Assembly: GCA_036937835.1 (NCBI GenBank)
Contig: CM072877.1
Location: 20,366,501 to 20,430,500 of the forward strand
DNA: 64,000 nt
Reading direction: 5' to 3'
DNA from: Pampus argenteus
Lineage: Eukaryota; Chordata; Actinopteri; Scombriformes; Stromateidae
The position numbers were made by a program, and so were the translations under genes. Positions 1 to 12,800 of the stretch are shown here, in pieces (within the stretch, counting starts at the first letter, position 1; every line of letters starts with the position of its first letter). The notes beneath the pieces were generated by a model. The model worked only from the letters and a program-made list of their open reading frames with translations, had not been told where the DNA came from and made no database searches.

Positions 1-3000
1 GTGAACACGCTGAGGTGAAGTTAAAAAAACAAAAAACAGATCCTGTGTTTCGTATGTTTGTTGTGAGACAAAGACGCGTAGAAGAGACAACAATCCATCA
101 TCCTGCTCGCACACAATCAATCATCCTTTTATCATTTCTGTCAGCTGTTGTTGGACGTGTGAGTGCAGCAGGGGAGGGAGGATGAACATGTTAATTAAGG
201 GAAAAATTCACCCTCAAACACACCAAACGGAGCCGTTACTGATGCTTTCTCCACACCGGCGGTGTTTGAGGCATTTCAGGTGTTATTTTTGCTATGAAGG
301 GTAGGAAATGTTATGTTTTGCACTCGTTTCTACAACCTGCCTCATCTACACACAGCACTTGTAGTTCTGTAATGAGTCGGGTTGTCCTGCATTTCCCAGA
401 ATGCCTCAGAATGCCTTAAAATAGCAGGTTGTACCTCGTTAAGCAAACGGTAACAGAGATTTAGAAGGTAAAACAAGCCGCAAACTCTTCAAAATGCATC
501 TTCACGTTCAGCAATGAATTCTGGGGTTTTGATCCTAACACAGTCAAAGAACCGACGTCGCTTGTTTCAGTTTACGGTCCAGAGATTAGTAGCTCAGCTA
601 AAAACAAGTAAAAGATCCACATGCTGGAAATAAAACAACTTCAATACTAATATTTCCACAATATATAACAACAGGTAAATGAAAGAGAGGTAAAACTATA
701 AATCTAAATCTAGTATAGCAGCACAAGTCAGTCGCCACCTTTAGATAATTAGATTCTGTTTAAAGTCACTTCATGACGGATGGTGTTGTAGTTTCTAACA
801 GCGCTCGTTAATGAAACGTATTTGTTAGTATTCAAAAACAAATTTGTATTTCAGGCTTCACATGTTGATTTTAACAATTAAAAAAAGCTTCAGGAAGTTG
901 TAAGTGAGGGTTTCAGTGTTCACGGCTCATAAATATGGACACATAAAACATTATAGATCACCATGACATGTGACACAAAGAGTGTTTTAATAAGTATCTT
1001 TTTATTTAACAATAAACTGGCGGGAGTATCCACCATTTGGTTGTTTGTTCAAAATATGAAATTAAATTTTAATCTGCTTGTAAAGTGAAAACGATGACTG
1101 TTAATATATTAAGATTTTAATTAGATGACAGAATCGTCGTCAATCGAAGGAGTTTCAGTTTCTTTTTGAGTCGAGCGTAAAACAGTTTGTAAATAGTTTT
1201 TAATTTTTAAAAGTGAAATGTGAGTCCCCCCCCCCACTGTAATACGTTTACTACACTCCCTTATAGATAAATGTCTGTTTAAGGCCACTAAACACACAAA
1301 GATTAGAAGGTTGTTTTAGTCATTTGTGTTATTACAGATGTCAGTGTGATTTAAATTGGGTCACTTTGGGATTTCAGCTCATCTAAAGTGGATTTTTGGA
1401 TGTCATGTTGTGCACAGTTACCTGCAGGAATTAACCAGGTGTATCAGCAGCGTCAGTTCATCTCCGGTGTCAGTGTTTCAGGGTGGAGTTTTCCTCAGAT
1501 TCAGATGATTTAATGTTTTTGTTTCTTGAATGTGACACAGTTCAGATGAGGTGAAACATTTTAATCGGCAGCATCGTCACGGATGTCGCCTGAGCTTTGT
1601 ACTCATAAAGGTCAGAAACAAGGAAGCAGACGTGCATGATCTTAAGTGTTAAAGAGCACGCAGCAGAGGAGGCGAGGGGGAGGCGAGGGGGAGGCGAGGG
1701 GGGGACGTGGTGTCGGATAAATGAATAAATTTCAGGGTTTTTATTTTTCATGCAGTTCAGTGTCCTCGTCTGGGATGTCCATGCATTTCTGGAGCTGTGA
1801 TGTGTGACCTGCAGTAGGAAAAGGGTTGATTAGGGTGCATAGTGATTGATTTTTTGTTTCTTTTGTAGCCTTTACCAGTCAGGGGGAGATATTATCGTCT
1901 TATAGAGAAATGTTCACCTTTGTAGGTGTCTTTTTATTTTTATAAACCAAAATGGTTTTTATTGTTTTCATTGAAATTTTATGTTGTTGCACCTTTTTTT
2001 TTTTGCCCAATGTGTTACTTAATAGTTGTTAAATGTGCCAAATAACTGTTGCTGATTGAGTGGAACCAATGGGAAGCCTCCTTTCTGAACTGTTGACCCT
2101 TCTCACCACAAACTCTGCAACAGCCACAAAAACGACTTTACGCTGGACTGTCTGAAGGGTACAAAACTGTGACAAAACCTTTTAGTTTCCTGGAGAAGAA
2201 ACGTGTGTGTGTGTGTCTGTGTGTCGTAGAGGCTCTGGACTCTCACACACACACACACACACACACCCGACTCTGCTCGCTCCTAAAGGTTTTCTTTCAC
2301 ACTGTATGTATGTCATGTGAGCGTGTGAGCACATGTGTGGCTTCATTATCGCTTTGTATGTTCGTTCAGTGGTCTTTTTTTTTTTTTTTTCTTTGTTCAT
2401 ACACAGACTCTGCTCAAACACGCTCGACATAAAACAATTTAAAAGGATGGCATATAGGAAAAAAAATTCAAAGTATATATAAATATATGTGTATATGAAA
2501 TGACAAAATGCTCTAGGTTTATTTAAAAGATTTAATGTAGAAAACAAAATGAAATTGTTTCCAGGGAGGTCGGGGTTTTGATGTGAGTATAATTGTTTGT
2601 GGTGAAGACTTCAGCTCAAATCTTGCACATAAAGACTTTAGTTATTGCTCCTGCGAGTTCCAGATGATTATTTTTGTTTGAATACCGGACTCTTGCTCTT
2701 TCATATTTATTGCGTGTGGAGACTCTGCTGGTTCTCCTCCACGTGTCTGAGCCTCCGCTGAGAGCTCGCTGTAGAAAATCCCATCAGAATACTTTGTTTT
2801 GTTTTCATATGCCACAAACTAACACAAATACTACTGGCTTTGGGTTATTATTGCCATTAAGGTTATGATAATACTGATATATATAATTGATAATATTATT
2901 CAATGATTATTATTAAATTTATTTTTTTTTTCAATATATTATTTTGTTTTTGTTTTTGAGGCAGGTAGGAAGTTGCGTGTTGGACTGCTTATACAAACAG

Positions 3001-5982
3001 TTCATGAATAAAAATCCCTTTTCCGTGTTGCCTCTTGTCACTTTTGCTTTTGTGAGTTTTCTACCAACTGAAGTGTTTTAGTCACATGACCATCAATGAC
3101 TTCAGCGTTTTATTATACTGGTAAATAAGGTTAACAAAAGTCAGACAATCAGGTTTTGAACATACGGCTGCACAGATGAAACAACACGTCAGAAATGACA
3201 TTTTTAAAAGACTTTTTTGTGGTTTAAACGTAAGTATCAATCGTAATCCAGTATCTGTCGGCCTATAAATCAGGCAGGATTAACAGCTGCTTCCTGTTGG
3301 GGCAGAAAAGTATTTTGCTCTGTGGTGAATGATAAGAAATAGCAAACTCATTAATAACACTGAGCTCAAACTCAGATTTAAGGAATTTATTATAGATTAT
3401 CAAGACAAATTAACAAAACAATCAACAGTAATTATGCAATACAGAGTCTAGTTATACTGTTGGGCCGTCAGGGTCTGATCTCTGAACCAGAAGGCATCAG
3501 AAAGACTCGACCGGGTTATCCTGTGAATATTCTCATTCATCCAGGTCATGTTGTCTCAAGGAAATGAAACTTATTTCAGCTACAAGAGGCTGAGGTGCAC
3601 CACTACCATGTCTCAAACCAGGTGAGTTTTTATTTATTCATACAAGCTACATATATTGTTTTTAGCAGGTTATATAACATTATTGTTGGAGACAACAATG
3701 ATTCTCGTTTACTGAAAACATCAGTAATGAGGTTGTTAGAGGAACCAATGACGTGCAGTGTTTTCAAAATCACAGGTGAAACTGAACAGGTGTTGACTAT
3801 TGTGCTGCCCGTCTCTGCCACAAGGTGGCAGTACTGCTGCAGAGGTGAAAAGGTCAGCAGTCAGTCTGCAGCAGAGCTTCAGTACTGTTTAAGAGTTAAC
3901 ACAACATGCATCATATGTATGTCTGCGAGTATTATATGTAGGTGAACAGTAGTTACTGTACATCTACTGGCGTAAGATGACGGTCAGTTTATGTCTTTAC
4001 TGCAGTGACGATGCTAGTTTCGTTAGCCTGTCTATGGCTGTTTCCTTTGTATGTTAGCATTGAGCTAGCAGCCTTTATTTCCGTCGTTATAATTGAATTA
4101 AGTTAACTGTAAATGTGAATGCTGTTTAAACTGTGTTGGTTCAACATCTTTATAACTTAAAAACATCATTAATCCCACGTTGTGCGTTTCAGTTTTCTTT
4201 TCATTGGAGAACCGTATCCGTCAAACTAAACACACCACGCTCACTACAGTTTAATAGTTTATGCTCAAATGTTTGATCAAGTTTCGTCCTGTTTAGCTCA
4301 CTTCTAAATTGCAACACCTTAAAATAATCCATATATATATATATGTGTGTGTATGAAAGCATTACCCAGAGTCCTCTCTGCCTCACCCCCCTCACATACA
4401 CCAGGAGACTCCTCCTCTTCACAGCTCTCAGCTGCAGCTGTCAATCAAAGCGAGAAGCTGATGGGGGTGCACCCCCCCCCCCCCCTAAATTCACACATCT
4501 TTTATACAGGAAGTGAAACCTTTCCTCGGTGTTGTTGTCAACCAGAGTTTCACCACATTCTTGATGGTTTTTCCATTTGTTGAGCGTCTCTGTCGCTTGT
4601 TTTCTGTTGTGCTTTGGTGTCAGGCTGTTCTCCAAACAGGGCAGCGTCCCCATCCTCCCCCTCCGCCTGCAGATATTTATAGAGGACTCGTCTGTCAGCC
4701 CTGTCGTGTTGCCTATCACTGCATGTGTGTTTGTGTCACTCTATTTCTGACTCGATTGCTGCATGCCCCTCTCAGTCTGTGTGCCCTGAGTGTGTGGTGG
4801 TGTTTGTGTGACAGTGGGACTCTGGTTTGGCCTCACAGGATCGGTATAAACTGTCTGGATCTGTTTCTTTGCTGTTCTTGAAGGTATGCTGCCTCGTCTT
4901 CAGTGTGTCCATTACTGTCCTGCGTACAGTCAGAGATAATCACATTCTGCAGGTTTTATTTATAGATGGCTCGAGACATGCCTGTGTGGTACGAAGCCTG
5001 CGTATGATTGGATGATTTTTCTGTTTTTTCACATTGAGTTCAGACAGAAAATACACGGTGTCACTGATTCTTGGTTTTTATGGTTGTCTTGTTCTTTTTT
5101 ATTGCAAACTATGTTTCTGTCCTCATGGTTCATGAATCCACAGCACTGCTGGTCATTCAGGAGGTTGATCTGGATAATATGAAGCATCAGTTGTCACATC
5201 AAGTAGATATCCTGCAACTTTTGGCCTCCATCATTTACATTAAAATCTCATTTGAATTGAATCTTTTAACAGGAGTGAAAACCTCTTTCACTGTTGTGTC
5301 AGTGCTTACTTGGAAAACTGTGAACCTGCCCTTTAATGTTTTTTAGAGGAACATGTATGTAATGAGGTCAGATAATGTTGGAAGGGTCTCCCACCATCAG
5401 GGTGCAGCTGTGGTGCAGAGCAGTGGCTGTCGGGTTTGAATAAAGGTCACCTAAGAGGCAGAAATAGACGGTAAACTAGTGTTGGTGGAGAGACGAGTCA
5501 TTGTGTTAGCTAGGTAAGCTAACAACGCTAACAGCTGCTTCATACTGAAGATGGCATAGAGGCAAAATGATGTAACTGCAGCCAAAAGGAAGGTGCAGTG
5601 TTCATGTTCTCCTGAACCGTGTGGCACACAAACAGGCCTCCTCTAAATAGAGGAAGTGTTTACTTCCTAGGTTCTTGTTCCTGTAGCTGCGACTGCAGCA
5701 GCAAATGTTGCATCCACTGCTCTTTTCCACCCTTCCAGAAAATGTGTCTGCTTACATTCACATAACAAACCAGCAGCTCGTCCGCTGCCTTGATCAGCTC
5801 TAATTTTGGTAGCAAGTAGTTCCAGATTTGGCCCCGATCATTGGACCAAGTTATAGTTTTATGCCAAAAATAAAATATATAACCTGTAAAACCATCATGC
5901 TATTGTCTCACAAAAGGGGAATAAAGGTAATTTTATCTTTTATTAGTGTGAAGCAGCAGTTACACTTTTGTTGTCTCGCCAG
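1..5982. other. Non-coding region, no supported gene
   Basis: I see no exon with conserved coding content and matching splice sites on either strand. The sequence is AT-rich with homopolymer runs, a short TG tract near 2204-2226 and a CA tract at 2244-2267 that could pair with it, and a short TA/TG run near 4334-4354. AATAAA motifs occur (for example near 1010, 1724 and 3007), so part of this could be the 3'UTR of a gene to the left. If the grk3 exon at 7460 is real, the region would instead be grk3 intron 1. Nothing in the sequence decides between these. Confidence 0.5.
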
Positions 5983-6818
5983 AATTTCATTACATCGTAT
6001 GGAGGTTCAACTGGAGAGAAAATTCAACCACAAGGCCGAAGCCAAGACGATGGGGACACTCATCAACTGTTTGAGTACCAAGGCGGGAATGGACCTGCTG
6101 TATTTTCCAGATACAAAATGCATGCTAACAGTAACAGTTTAGACGTTATCAAAGATCTCACAGAAAGGATCTACAGTTGTATCAAATATGGGACCATGAT
6201 ACCCACCACGGACGAGGTCGATGCTGTCCTGTATGAGGACATCATGCAGAAAGTCTACTGCTTCATGGCTGCGACACAGTGGTGGCACAAAACTCAGGCT
6301 GACATCCACACTGACAGAGTCATGATGGCTTTAAAAGACGCAGATGTTGAAGATGTAGAGAGGAAAAAGATGCACATCAAGTACGTTGTGACGAGATTTG
6401 TTACTCGCCTGAACAACAACAGTGAGGTGGAATTTACCTTGGCGAATGTCAATAACACCATCAACCGTCTGTCTGAGAAGATATGGGATGAACTCCAGGG
6501 AACAGAGTACAGAATGAACGTTGTAACGCTGGTCTCACTCGACACGTTTGTAGTCAACGAATTGTTGACGTGGCGCTCTGCAGCTGATCTGGTGGTTCTG
6601 GTGAATTTAGGAGGGCCAGCTATCGACAAATACATCACCTTCAGTTTCTTCTTCCGCCTGGGGCTAGTTACACGGACATGGAGCACCACAGAGGACAGAA
6701 ACAGGATGAACATCATGTTCAACAGAGGCTTGTTACTCGGCTGTACAACAACAGCAAGGTGAAGGTGACCATGACGCAGGAGTGGGACAACATCAACCGT
6801 CTCTTTACTGCTGTGTGA
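5983..6818 (+). pseudogene. Unrecognised coding relic with internal repeat and frame breaks
   Basis: A pyrimidine-rich acceptor-like site ends with AG at 5981-5982, and an ATG follows at 5999. The ATG frame reads MEVQLERKFNHKAEAKTMG and stops near 6139. The reading then continues plausibly in the frame of 5968, which stays open to 6762 with helical, acidic sequence (for example IWDELQGTEYRMNVV). A unit containing VTRFVTRLNNNSEVEF (about 6385-6435) recurs near 6708-6818 as LVTRLYNNSKVKV and then TQEWDNINRLFTAV. The second copy is in a third frame and ends at the TGA at 6816-6818. The internal duplication and at least two frame changes suggest a decayed retrogene or a fish-specific gene with sequencing indels. 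I do not recognise the family. Confidence 0.4.
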
Positions 6819-7459
6819 TCTTTTCATGCTTTATTAATACGGGTCTGAATCTTTGAAGTCTCTCAAATGGATTTATTTTTTTACACTTTGTCTTGCAGCA
6901 GCGGCACTTTGGACTCGATTCTGGAAGCAAAAGCTTCTTTATGATCGTGTTATTTTCCTGCAACTGTAACAGAAAACAACAGTACCAGCCATGTGAGCAA
7001 ACATGATCAAAATGTAAATACTGGTGAAATTATGTGCTGGATTAAGGAGGTAGCAGAGCAACCCCCTGCACATGCTCAGTGTACGTGTGTGTAGGTGTTT
7101 TGTAGGTGAAGCCCAGGTACTTCCCTCTAGTGCATGTAGGATGCTGCTGTGGTGTTAATGGGGCCCATGGAGGTGGTGCTAATTGATTCATTCTCCCCAC
7201 TCTCTTTCTTATTAACAGCCGTTCCCAGGGTAGCATGTATCTCTCCAGGCTCCCCGCAGCCTCCCGTGTGTCCCTCTTCCCTCCCTGCCGTTTGACTCTG
7301 TCGGGGGACAGGTGGCAGGGAGAGTCCCAAACCGAGGCTGGGATCACACCTGGAGGACGGGACCGACATCTCTGAGAAACAGTTTTTGTTGCTTCTGGCT
7401 GTATATTAATTCACATCTCCTCTCCTCCCCCCACCTCCCCCACCACCTTGTCTTTACAG
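6819..7459. other. Non-coding, no gene seen
   Basis: I see no supported exon here. A pyrimidine-rich run at about 7415-7457 forms the acceptor tract of the exon that begins at 7460. Confidence 0.6.
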
Positions 7460-7536
7460 TATTCGCAGTGTGATGCAGAAGTACCTCGAGGAGAGGGATG
7501 AACTGACATTTGACAAGATTTTCAACCAGAAGATCG
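7460..7536 (+). pseudogene. grk3: Isolated GRK2/3-type exon 2 (grk3 relic or stranded exon)
   Basis: A 77-nt exon starts after a strong acceptor (AG at 7458-7459) and ends at a consensus GTAAGT donor (7537). Only one frame is open. It reads SVMQKYLEERDELTFDKIF followed by NQKI, preceded by IR and ending in a split Gly. This matches the second coding exon of beta-adrenergic receptor kinases GRK2/GRK3, at the start of the RGS-homology domain, with the expected phases (split Ser at the start, split Gly at the end). Human GRK3 lies just upstream of MYO18B in the same orientation, so the position is syntenic. No other GRK exon (remaining RGS homology, kinase or PH domain) is visible before or after it. 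It is therefore a remnant of a deleted grk3, or an exon separated from its gene by assembly or rearrangement. Its perfect preservation is odd for an old relic. Confidence 0.8.
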
Positions 7537-9773
7537 GTAAGTTCTCAGTGTTTTATTACAGTCAAGTATAAGACGTACAGATGAAATGCTGCAGACGATC
7601 ACATCAAATAAAACCAGTGAATAAAAGCCACAGTGCAGTGTTGAGACACGGATCAAACGGCTCAAGTGTGATTTAATAAAAGGCAGCTGCAAACAGAAAA
7701 GATTTAAAACAAGTGCAGTTTTCTGGCAGTTTGTTCAGATATGTGGAGAATAAAAACTGAACACTGCTTTTCCATGTTTAGTTTGGACTCTGGGGACAGA
7801 AAGCAGACATGTCCCAGACAACCTGAGAGCTCTGGATGCTTTACAACATAGCAGCAGATCAGTACTGTGTTTTGGCCCTTCATCATTCATCATTTATAAA
7901 CCAACAGCAGTATTTTAAGATCAGCTCTTTGACAGACTGGCAGCCAGATAAGAACCTGACAACTAGAGTCATGTGAAACACTTTCTGGAGGATCTTTTGT
8001 CTCCTCGTGCTTCTCACTTCAGCGACTGACCATCACATTATTTCACATAGTTACTTGTCAGAAGCCTAAAATGGAAAATTCCTTTTGTGAAGTAAACGAA
8101 GTGCCGCTCTGTATAATCGTTGCACAATTACAAGTCAGCTTTTGTAGTTGAACCAAGAGGTGAGAGGCGAGTCTCTTATCAATATATTGTGTCAACTGCA
8201 TTGATTGTTTGTAGTCAGTGGCCGAGTTTTGTTGGTTTCACTCGGATATTTCAGTGACTGCTGACTGGTCTTTGTTTGTGTTTGGCGTTGCCGTTTTTCT
8301 ACCAGCGGCTGAGCGTTGTGTTTCCCGCTTCCTCCTGCCCTCCAGTCGGTAGCAGCGCCTGTGTGCTGGATCCTCAGAGTGTTTCCATTCAGAGCAGACA
8401 GGCAGCGTACCAGGGGACCACAGCCGCCCTGCAGGCTTCTACTAGCTTTACTTACTGTTCTGGGTCTCAGCCCCCCTGTGACAACAGCGTTAATTCTCCC
8501 GGCCTCCTTCTCTTCGTCTTCATCTCTTCTTTTGTCATCACTCTCTTTATTTCTAAGTCTTATGTTCAGTATCATCGTCTCATACGTCCACTAATCTACT
8601 CTGTGTGTGTGTAGGTGTGCACATGCTCATTAGACACCAGTGTGAAACACATTCAATCAAGGTGATATATTAACTATAATATCTTTAACTGCTAATCAGA
8701 TTGTGCTGAAACAGCAGGAGATGATATGCTGCTGTGCTTTCAGTTTTAAAGTGACACAGAGTGACTCAAAGGTTTTATTAGATTTAGCTGATTAGTTGAA
8801 GCGATCAGTTGATCCGACACAAAATCCATCAGCAAGTATTGGTAATCGATGAATCATTTAGGTCGGTGCTAATGCTGTATCATCTCTTTGGCTTTCAGAC
8901 TGTTTTTGGACTATTTCATGTTGAGTTCTGTCAAAATGTGAATACATTTTTCAACTTTCTCACATTTTAGACTACGGCTGCAACCAATGATTTCTTAAAT
9001 CATCATTTGGTCTATGAAATGTTAAAAATTAGTGAAAAAATGCGATTTATAATCTTTTTAGAGCTGTGATGCCTTCAAGTTGCTTGTTGGCATTTTTCCT
9101 TAAAAAAATATTTGATTGTTAAAATAATCAGTTTATTTTCACTGAAAGCAACTAATACTTTAATCTGTGGACCGTGTCCTGACCAATCATGTTTTTACTG
9201 AGGCCACACCGTCGCCTGACTCTCCTCATCTGTCTCCCTGCTTATCGGACGATCTGTCACCCTTTGAGTCAGACATTGTCCCCTGATCATTAGTCCAGCT
9301 CTCAGGTCTCATTATACAGTTAAAAACACTTGTTACCGGGCCAGTCGATGGACCGGTGCCTCTGGGACATTTATATCCCAGCTTGATAAACATGATAAAG
9401 AGATTTAAAGTGATTTTTCATGCAGGGCTTTCACTTGTAATGTGTTTTTTTCATTGCTGTGTTGTACAGCTGTCTTGACTTACACAGACCAAGACGTCCA
9501 GCATCTTTCTGTGCTGTTATGATGCTTCAATAGACATAAAGCGGCTGTGAAACATCCCAGTAATGGAGATAATGTGTAACTGTGATGTGTTTGTTACGTG
9601 ATGAAGCAGCACTTTTCATCATTTTCACAGACTGAAGCTTCACATTTTGTCTTTCTTCACTTTAAACTGTCTTTCTCTGCACACACACACAGCCAACGCC
9701 ACTTTGACATCACATCCGGCTGACCCCCCCACATCCCTGAACACCCCACCCTCACCCACACCTCTGTGAAACC
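7537..9773. other. Non-coding region upstream of myo18b start codon
   Basis: I searched for the next GRK exon and saw none. The stretch 8965-9180 resembles a degenerate dispersed repeat that recurs near 10060, 20800, 28290 and 63880. Part of 9650-9773 is probably myo18b 5'UTR or promoter, but I see no clear TATA box or CpG island that would fix a transcription start. Confidence 0.5.
8965..9180 (+). repeat. Dispersed teleost repeat copy (degenerate)
   Basis: GGCTGCAACCAATGATTTCT followed by TTTGGTCTATGAAATGTTAA resembles the element at 63870-64000. Upstream of the myo18b start. Confidence 0.45.
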
Positions 9774-9816
9774 ATGGCACTGTCTTCACGCTTAAAACTG
9801 TGGGAGAAAAAGGGAG
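9774..9816 (+). CDS. myo18b: myo18b exon 1 (start codon)
   Basis: The ATG lies in a strong Kozak context (ACCATGG). It encodes MALSSRLKLWEKK, clearly homologous to the N-terminus of mammalian MYO18B. The homology should join after AAG at 9812 in phase 0 to exon 2 (IKEEN), but the bases there are GGAGGT, not GT. The nearest GT (9817) would leave phase 1, which does not fit exon 2. Either the donor is non-canonical, or there is a base error, or a small exon was missed. The exon end is uncertain by a few bases. Confidence 0.75.
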
Positions 9817-9865
9817 GTGCAGAGTTGTTGCATGCTGCGATAACTGAACATCTAATGCATCTTGA

Positions 9866-9896
<31 letters not shown>

Positions 9897-12800
9897 GCAT
9901 TGATTACATCTCTAACCCTGAATCATCATGGCATGTCAGTGTGAAGTCTGCCTGCTGGTGTATTAGTCATCCTGCATGTTTAGTGAACACGTTTGAGCTT
10001 TTTAAAGTCGCCAACGTTTGTGGTTTGAAGCTGGAAAGTCGCTGATATTTTGTGTCAATAGTCAATATTTTTGTTCAATCAATGAGTAATAATCAGCTTT
10101 TAGCAGCTAGAGTAGAGTACATGTACTTCATTATTGATTTCTTTAAGCGTTTGATAAATGAATCGTTTAGTCTATAAAAAGTCAAAATATGAGGAAAAAC
10201 TGTCTAGTTTGGTCTCCACTAAAATCTGTTGTGGCAGATCAGACATGTTTTTAATGCAGCTAATGCGGCAGCAGATCAGACACGTGTGTGGATCCGGGTC
10301 TAAATTTAGCAGGATAGGACTCGACTGTCATGACCTGTGTGAGGAGGATCATTGAATTGGGAACAACTAACGAGGCTGAAGCAGATTTTTATCAAGATTT
10401 ACTGATATATGCAAACAAATCCACCACTTTGAGTTTAGTTCACTGCTTCAACAGACATGAGCGGGCAGTGAGAGTCACACTGGTGGATTGCATATAATCA
10501 AAAGTGTTATAATTAGGCGTTAATGAGATATTTCTTCTCCAAGTCTTAATGATTACATGTTGTATCTTGTCATAGACTGTTAACCAGCTGACCTCCATGT
10601 TAAGACAGCAGCTGATATGTATGAGCAACACGTCACGCCATCTGACACACGTCATTACCGCTGACTCATAATGTCTTCTTGTAAAGTTTGACATACGCTG
10701 GAAAACTTCTGCAGTTGTTTAAACTGTGAAAGGTTTTGGAGAAAACGAGACACACACACTGTCACCGTCATAACTTTATATGATATATGATATGATAAAA
10801 ACATCTCTCAGTCGTTTGGGAGCGATAGTAAAGACTTTCTGTTCTTTATTGAGCCTGTTGTCCTGCACCTAAATATAGTAGACAATGTGCACACGGCTTT
10901 GTCTTAGCTTAGCTTAGCTTAAACATCAGTATATTGACATTGTCGTTGTGAGCATGTTAGCATGCTAGTGTTGGCATTTAGCCTCAGTAGCTGCTAGCAC
11001 GGCTGCAGACAGAGCTGGAGCAGGAGATAATATTCTGATTAATAAAACTCACAAATTTACAAGAAATAAGTATAACAAGCATATATGAGAGTATAACTAC
11101 TGCACACATCACACCTGATATTCTGCTTTTCCATATGAAGAAGCCATATAGTTACTTGACAAAAACTGTAAATTTGTGACTTTATAATCTTATAATCTTG
11201 TAAACTTGTATTTTTCTCTCTCAGAAAATATCCACACGTTTTCAGAGTTTTCTACAATAGCACTAACATGCTGTCCTGGGGTATATATTGATCACTAAAC
11301 TAACATATAATAGAAATGCATATATGCCTACATACATGTTGTGTGACATACTTATGTCTGAAAAACACATATTTGAAGAGTGTACTGTATATCCGTACTT
11401 GTATATAAACCTTTAATGTGCTGTGAAACTTGCATGTATGCTTTAAACGTATACACATTGATGCAGTGCATGTGTCCAGATCCCACAATGACTTTCCTTA
11501 AATTCTGATTGAATTGATCAATTGATGGAACTACAGATAAAGGAGGAGAACACGCCAGTGGCTGCGACCGAACCTCCTCCACCTCTATCAGCTGTTCCTG
11601 GCGGCTTCCTCAAACAGTTGGTGAGAGACTCAGAGAAGGAGACCAAACATAAAGAGCCAGAGGTCAAAGACGAGAGGCCAGTGAGTTGGTTTTCATTCAT
11701 TTCAGATTGATATAACTCTCATATGGTAAATATGAAGAGTGAACCAGCACCCAGTCAGCTTACCTTAGCAGCTCTGTCCAAAGGTAGAAAATGGAGCCAC
11801 TAACATCTCTAAAGCTTCATAACTAACACCGTACCGTACACCATCTCACTTCAACTGAAGTGTAGGAATCACAACTTGTGAGACGTTTGTGTTCTTGAAC
11901 CAGAAGAGACGTTTGAGTGCATTTAGCGATAAACATGTTTAGTAAATGTTGACTGATGTAAGTCGGGTCACGTTCTCATAGACTTCAAACTTCTTTTTGC
12001 AACCCATGGAGTAGCCCCTGCAGGCCATTAGAGAGACTGCAGGTGTAAATCAGTTCCACATTGGCTTTTCAGACCCGCTTGACAGCATCGATCGCTGTAG
12101 CTTCATATTTACCGTATAGATATTAGAGTATCAATGCTCTCACTTAACTCTTGGAAACGGATTTCCAAAAATGCCTGACTGCTCCTTTAAAAGACCGTAC
12201 TGATTCTTGTGTTTTGTGTCTTAGCCCAGTAAACTGAACGACAACCTCGTACAACAGTTCCTCGTCCCCGACCAGACTCCTCCGATCCTCGAGGCCGAGA
12301 TGTCGCTCCGGGCTGAGCAGCTGATCAGCAGCAGACAAGGCCGCAATTCAGCCCAGTTGGACCACACGTCCTCGTCTCCGAGGCACATTGTCACCCCCGA
12401 CGCCGACAACAAAGAGGAAACCAGACAGGATGTAGCACCGGAGCCAAAACAGCAACAGGATATGAAGTCACAGAGTGGGGGAGAGAAGGCACCGCAGGCC
12501 GAGCAGATGGAGAGGATGGAGGAGGTGACGCAGGTGCAGAAGAAGGAGGTGGAGAGGAGGCAGGAGCCAGAGGGAAGGCAAGCAGATGCAACCATAACAG
12601 AGCATGACGGACGAGAGGTACGTATGCTGCAGGCATCAAGTACAGGTACTCAAGTACTGTACTGAAAGACAATGGATGTGAGGTAGTGAATATATCGGTA
12701 GAAGGATGCTGAGTTTTGAACTGCCAGGCAGGAGGTTTAGAGGAAGACCAAAGAGGAGATATATGGATGTAGTGAAAGAGGACATGAAGGTAGTTGGTGT

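Noticed and set aside
1542..2868. Short open frames near the left edge
   Set aside because: Low-complexity translations (HT and SPPP runs), no conserved motif and no matching splice sites.
7460..7536. Exon 7460-7536 as the first coding exon of myo18b
   Set aside because: Its end resembles WEQKI superficially, but its residues match GRK2/3 along the whole length, it ends in phase 1 while myo18b exon 2 starts in phase 0, and a better myo18b start exon exists at 9774.
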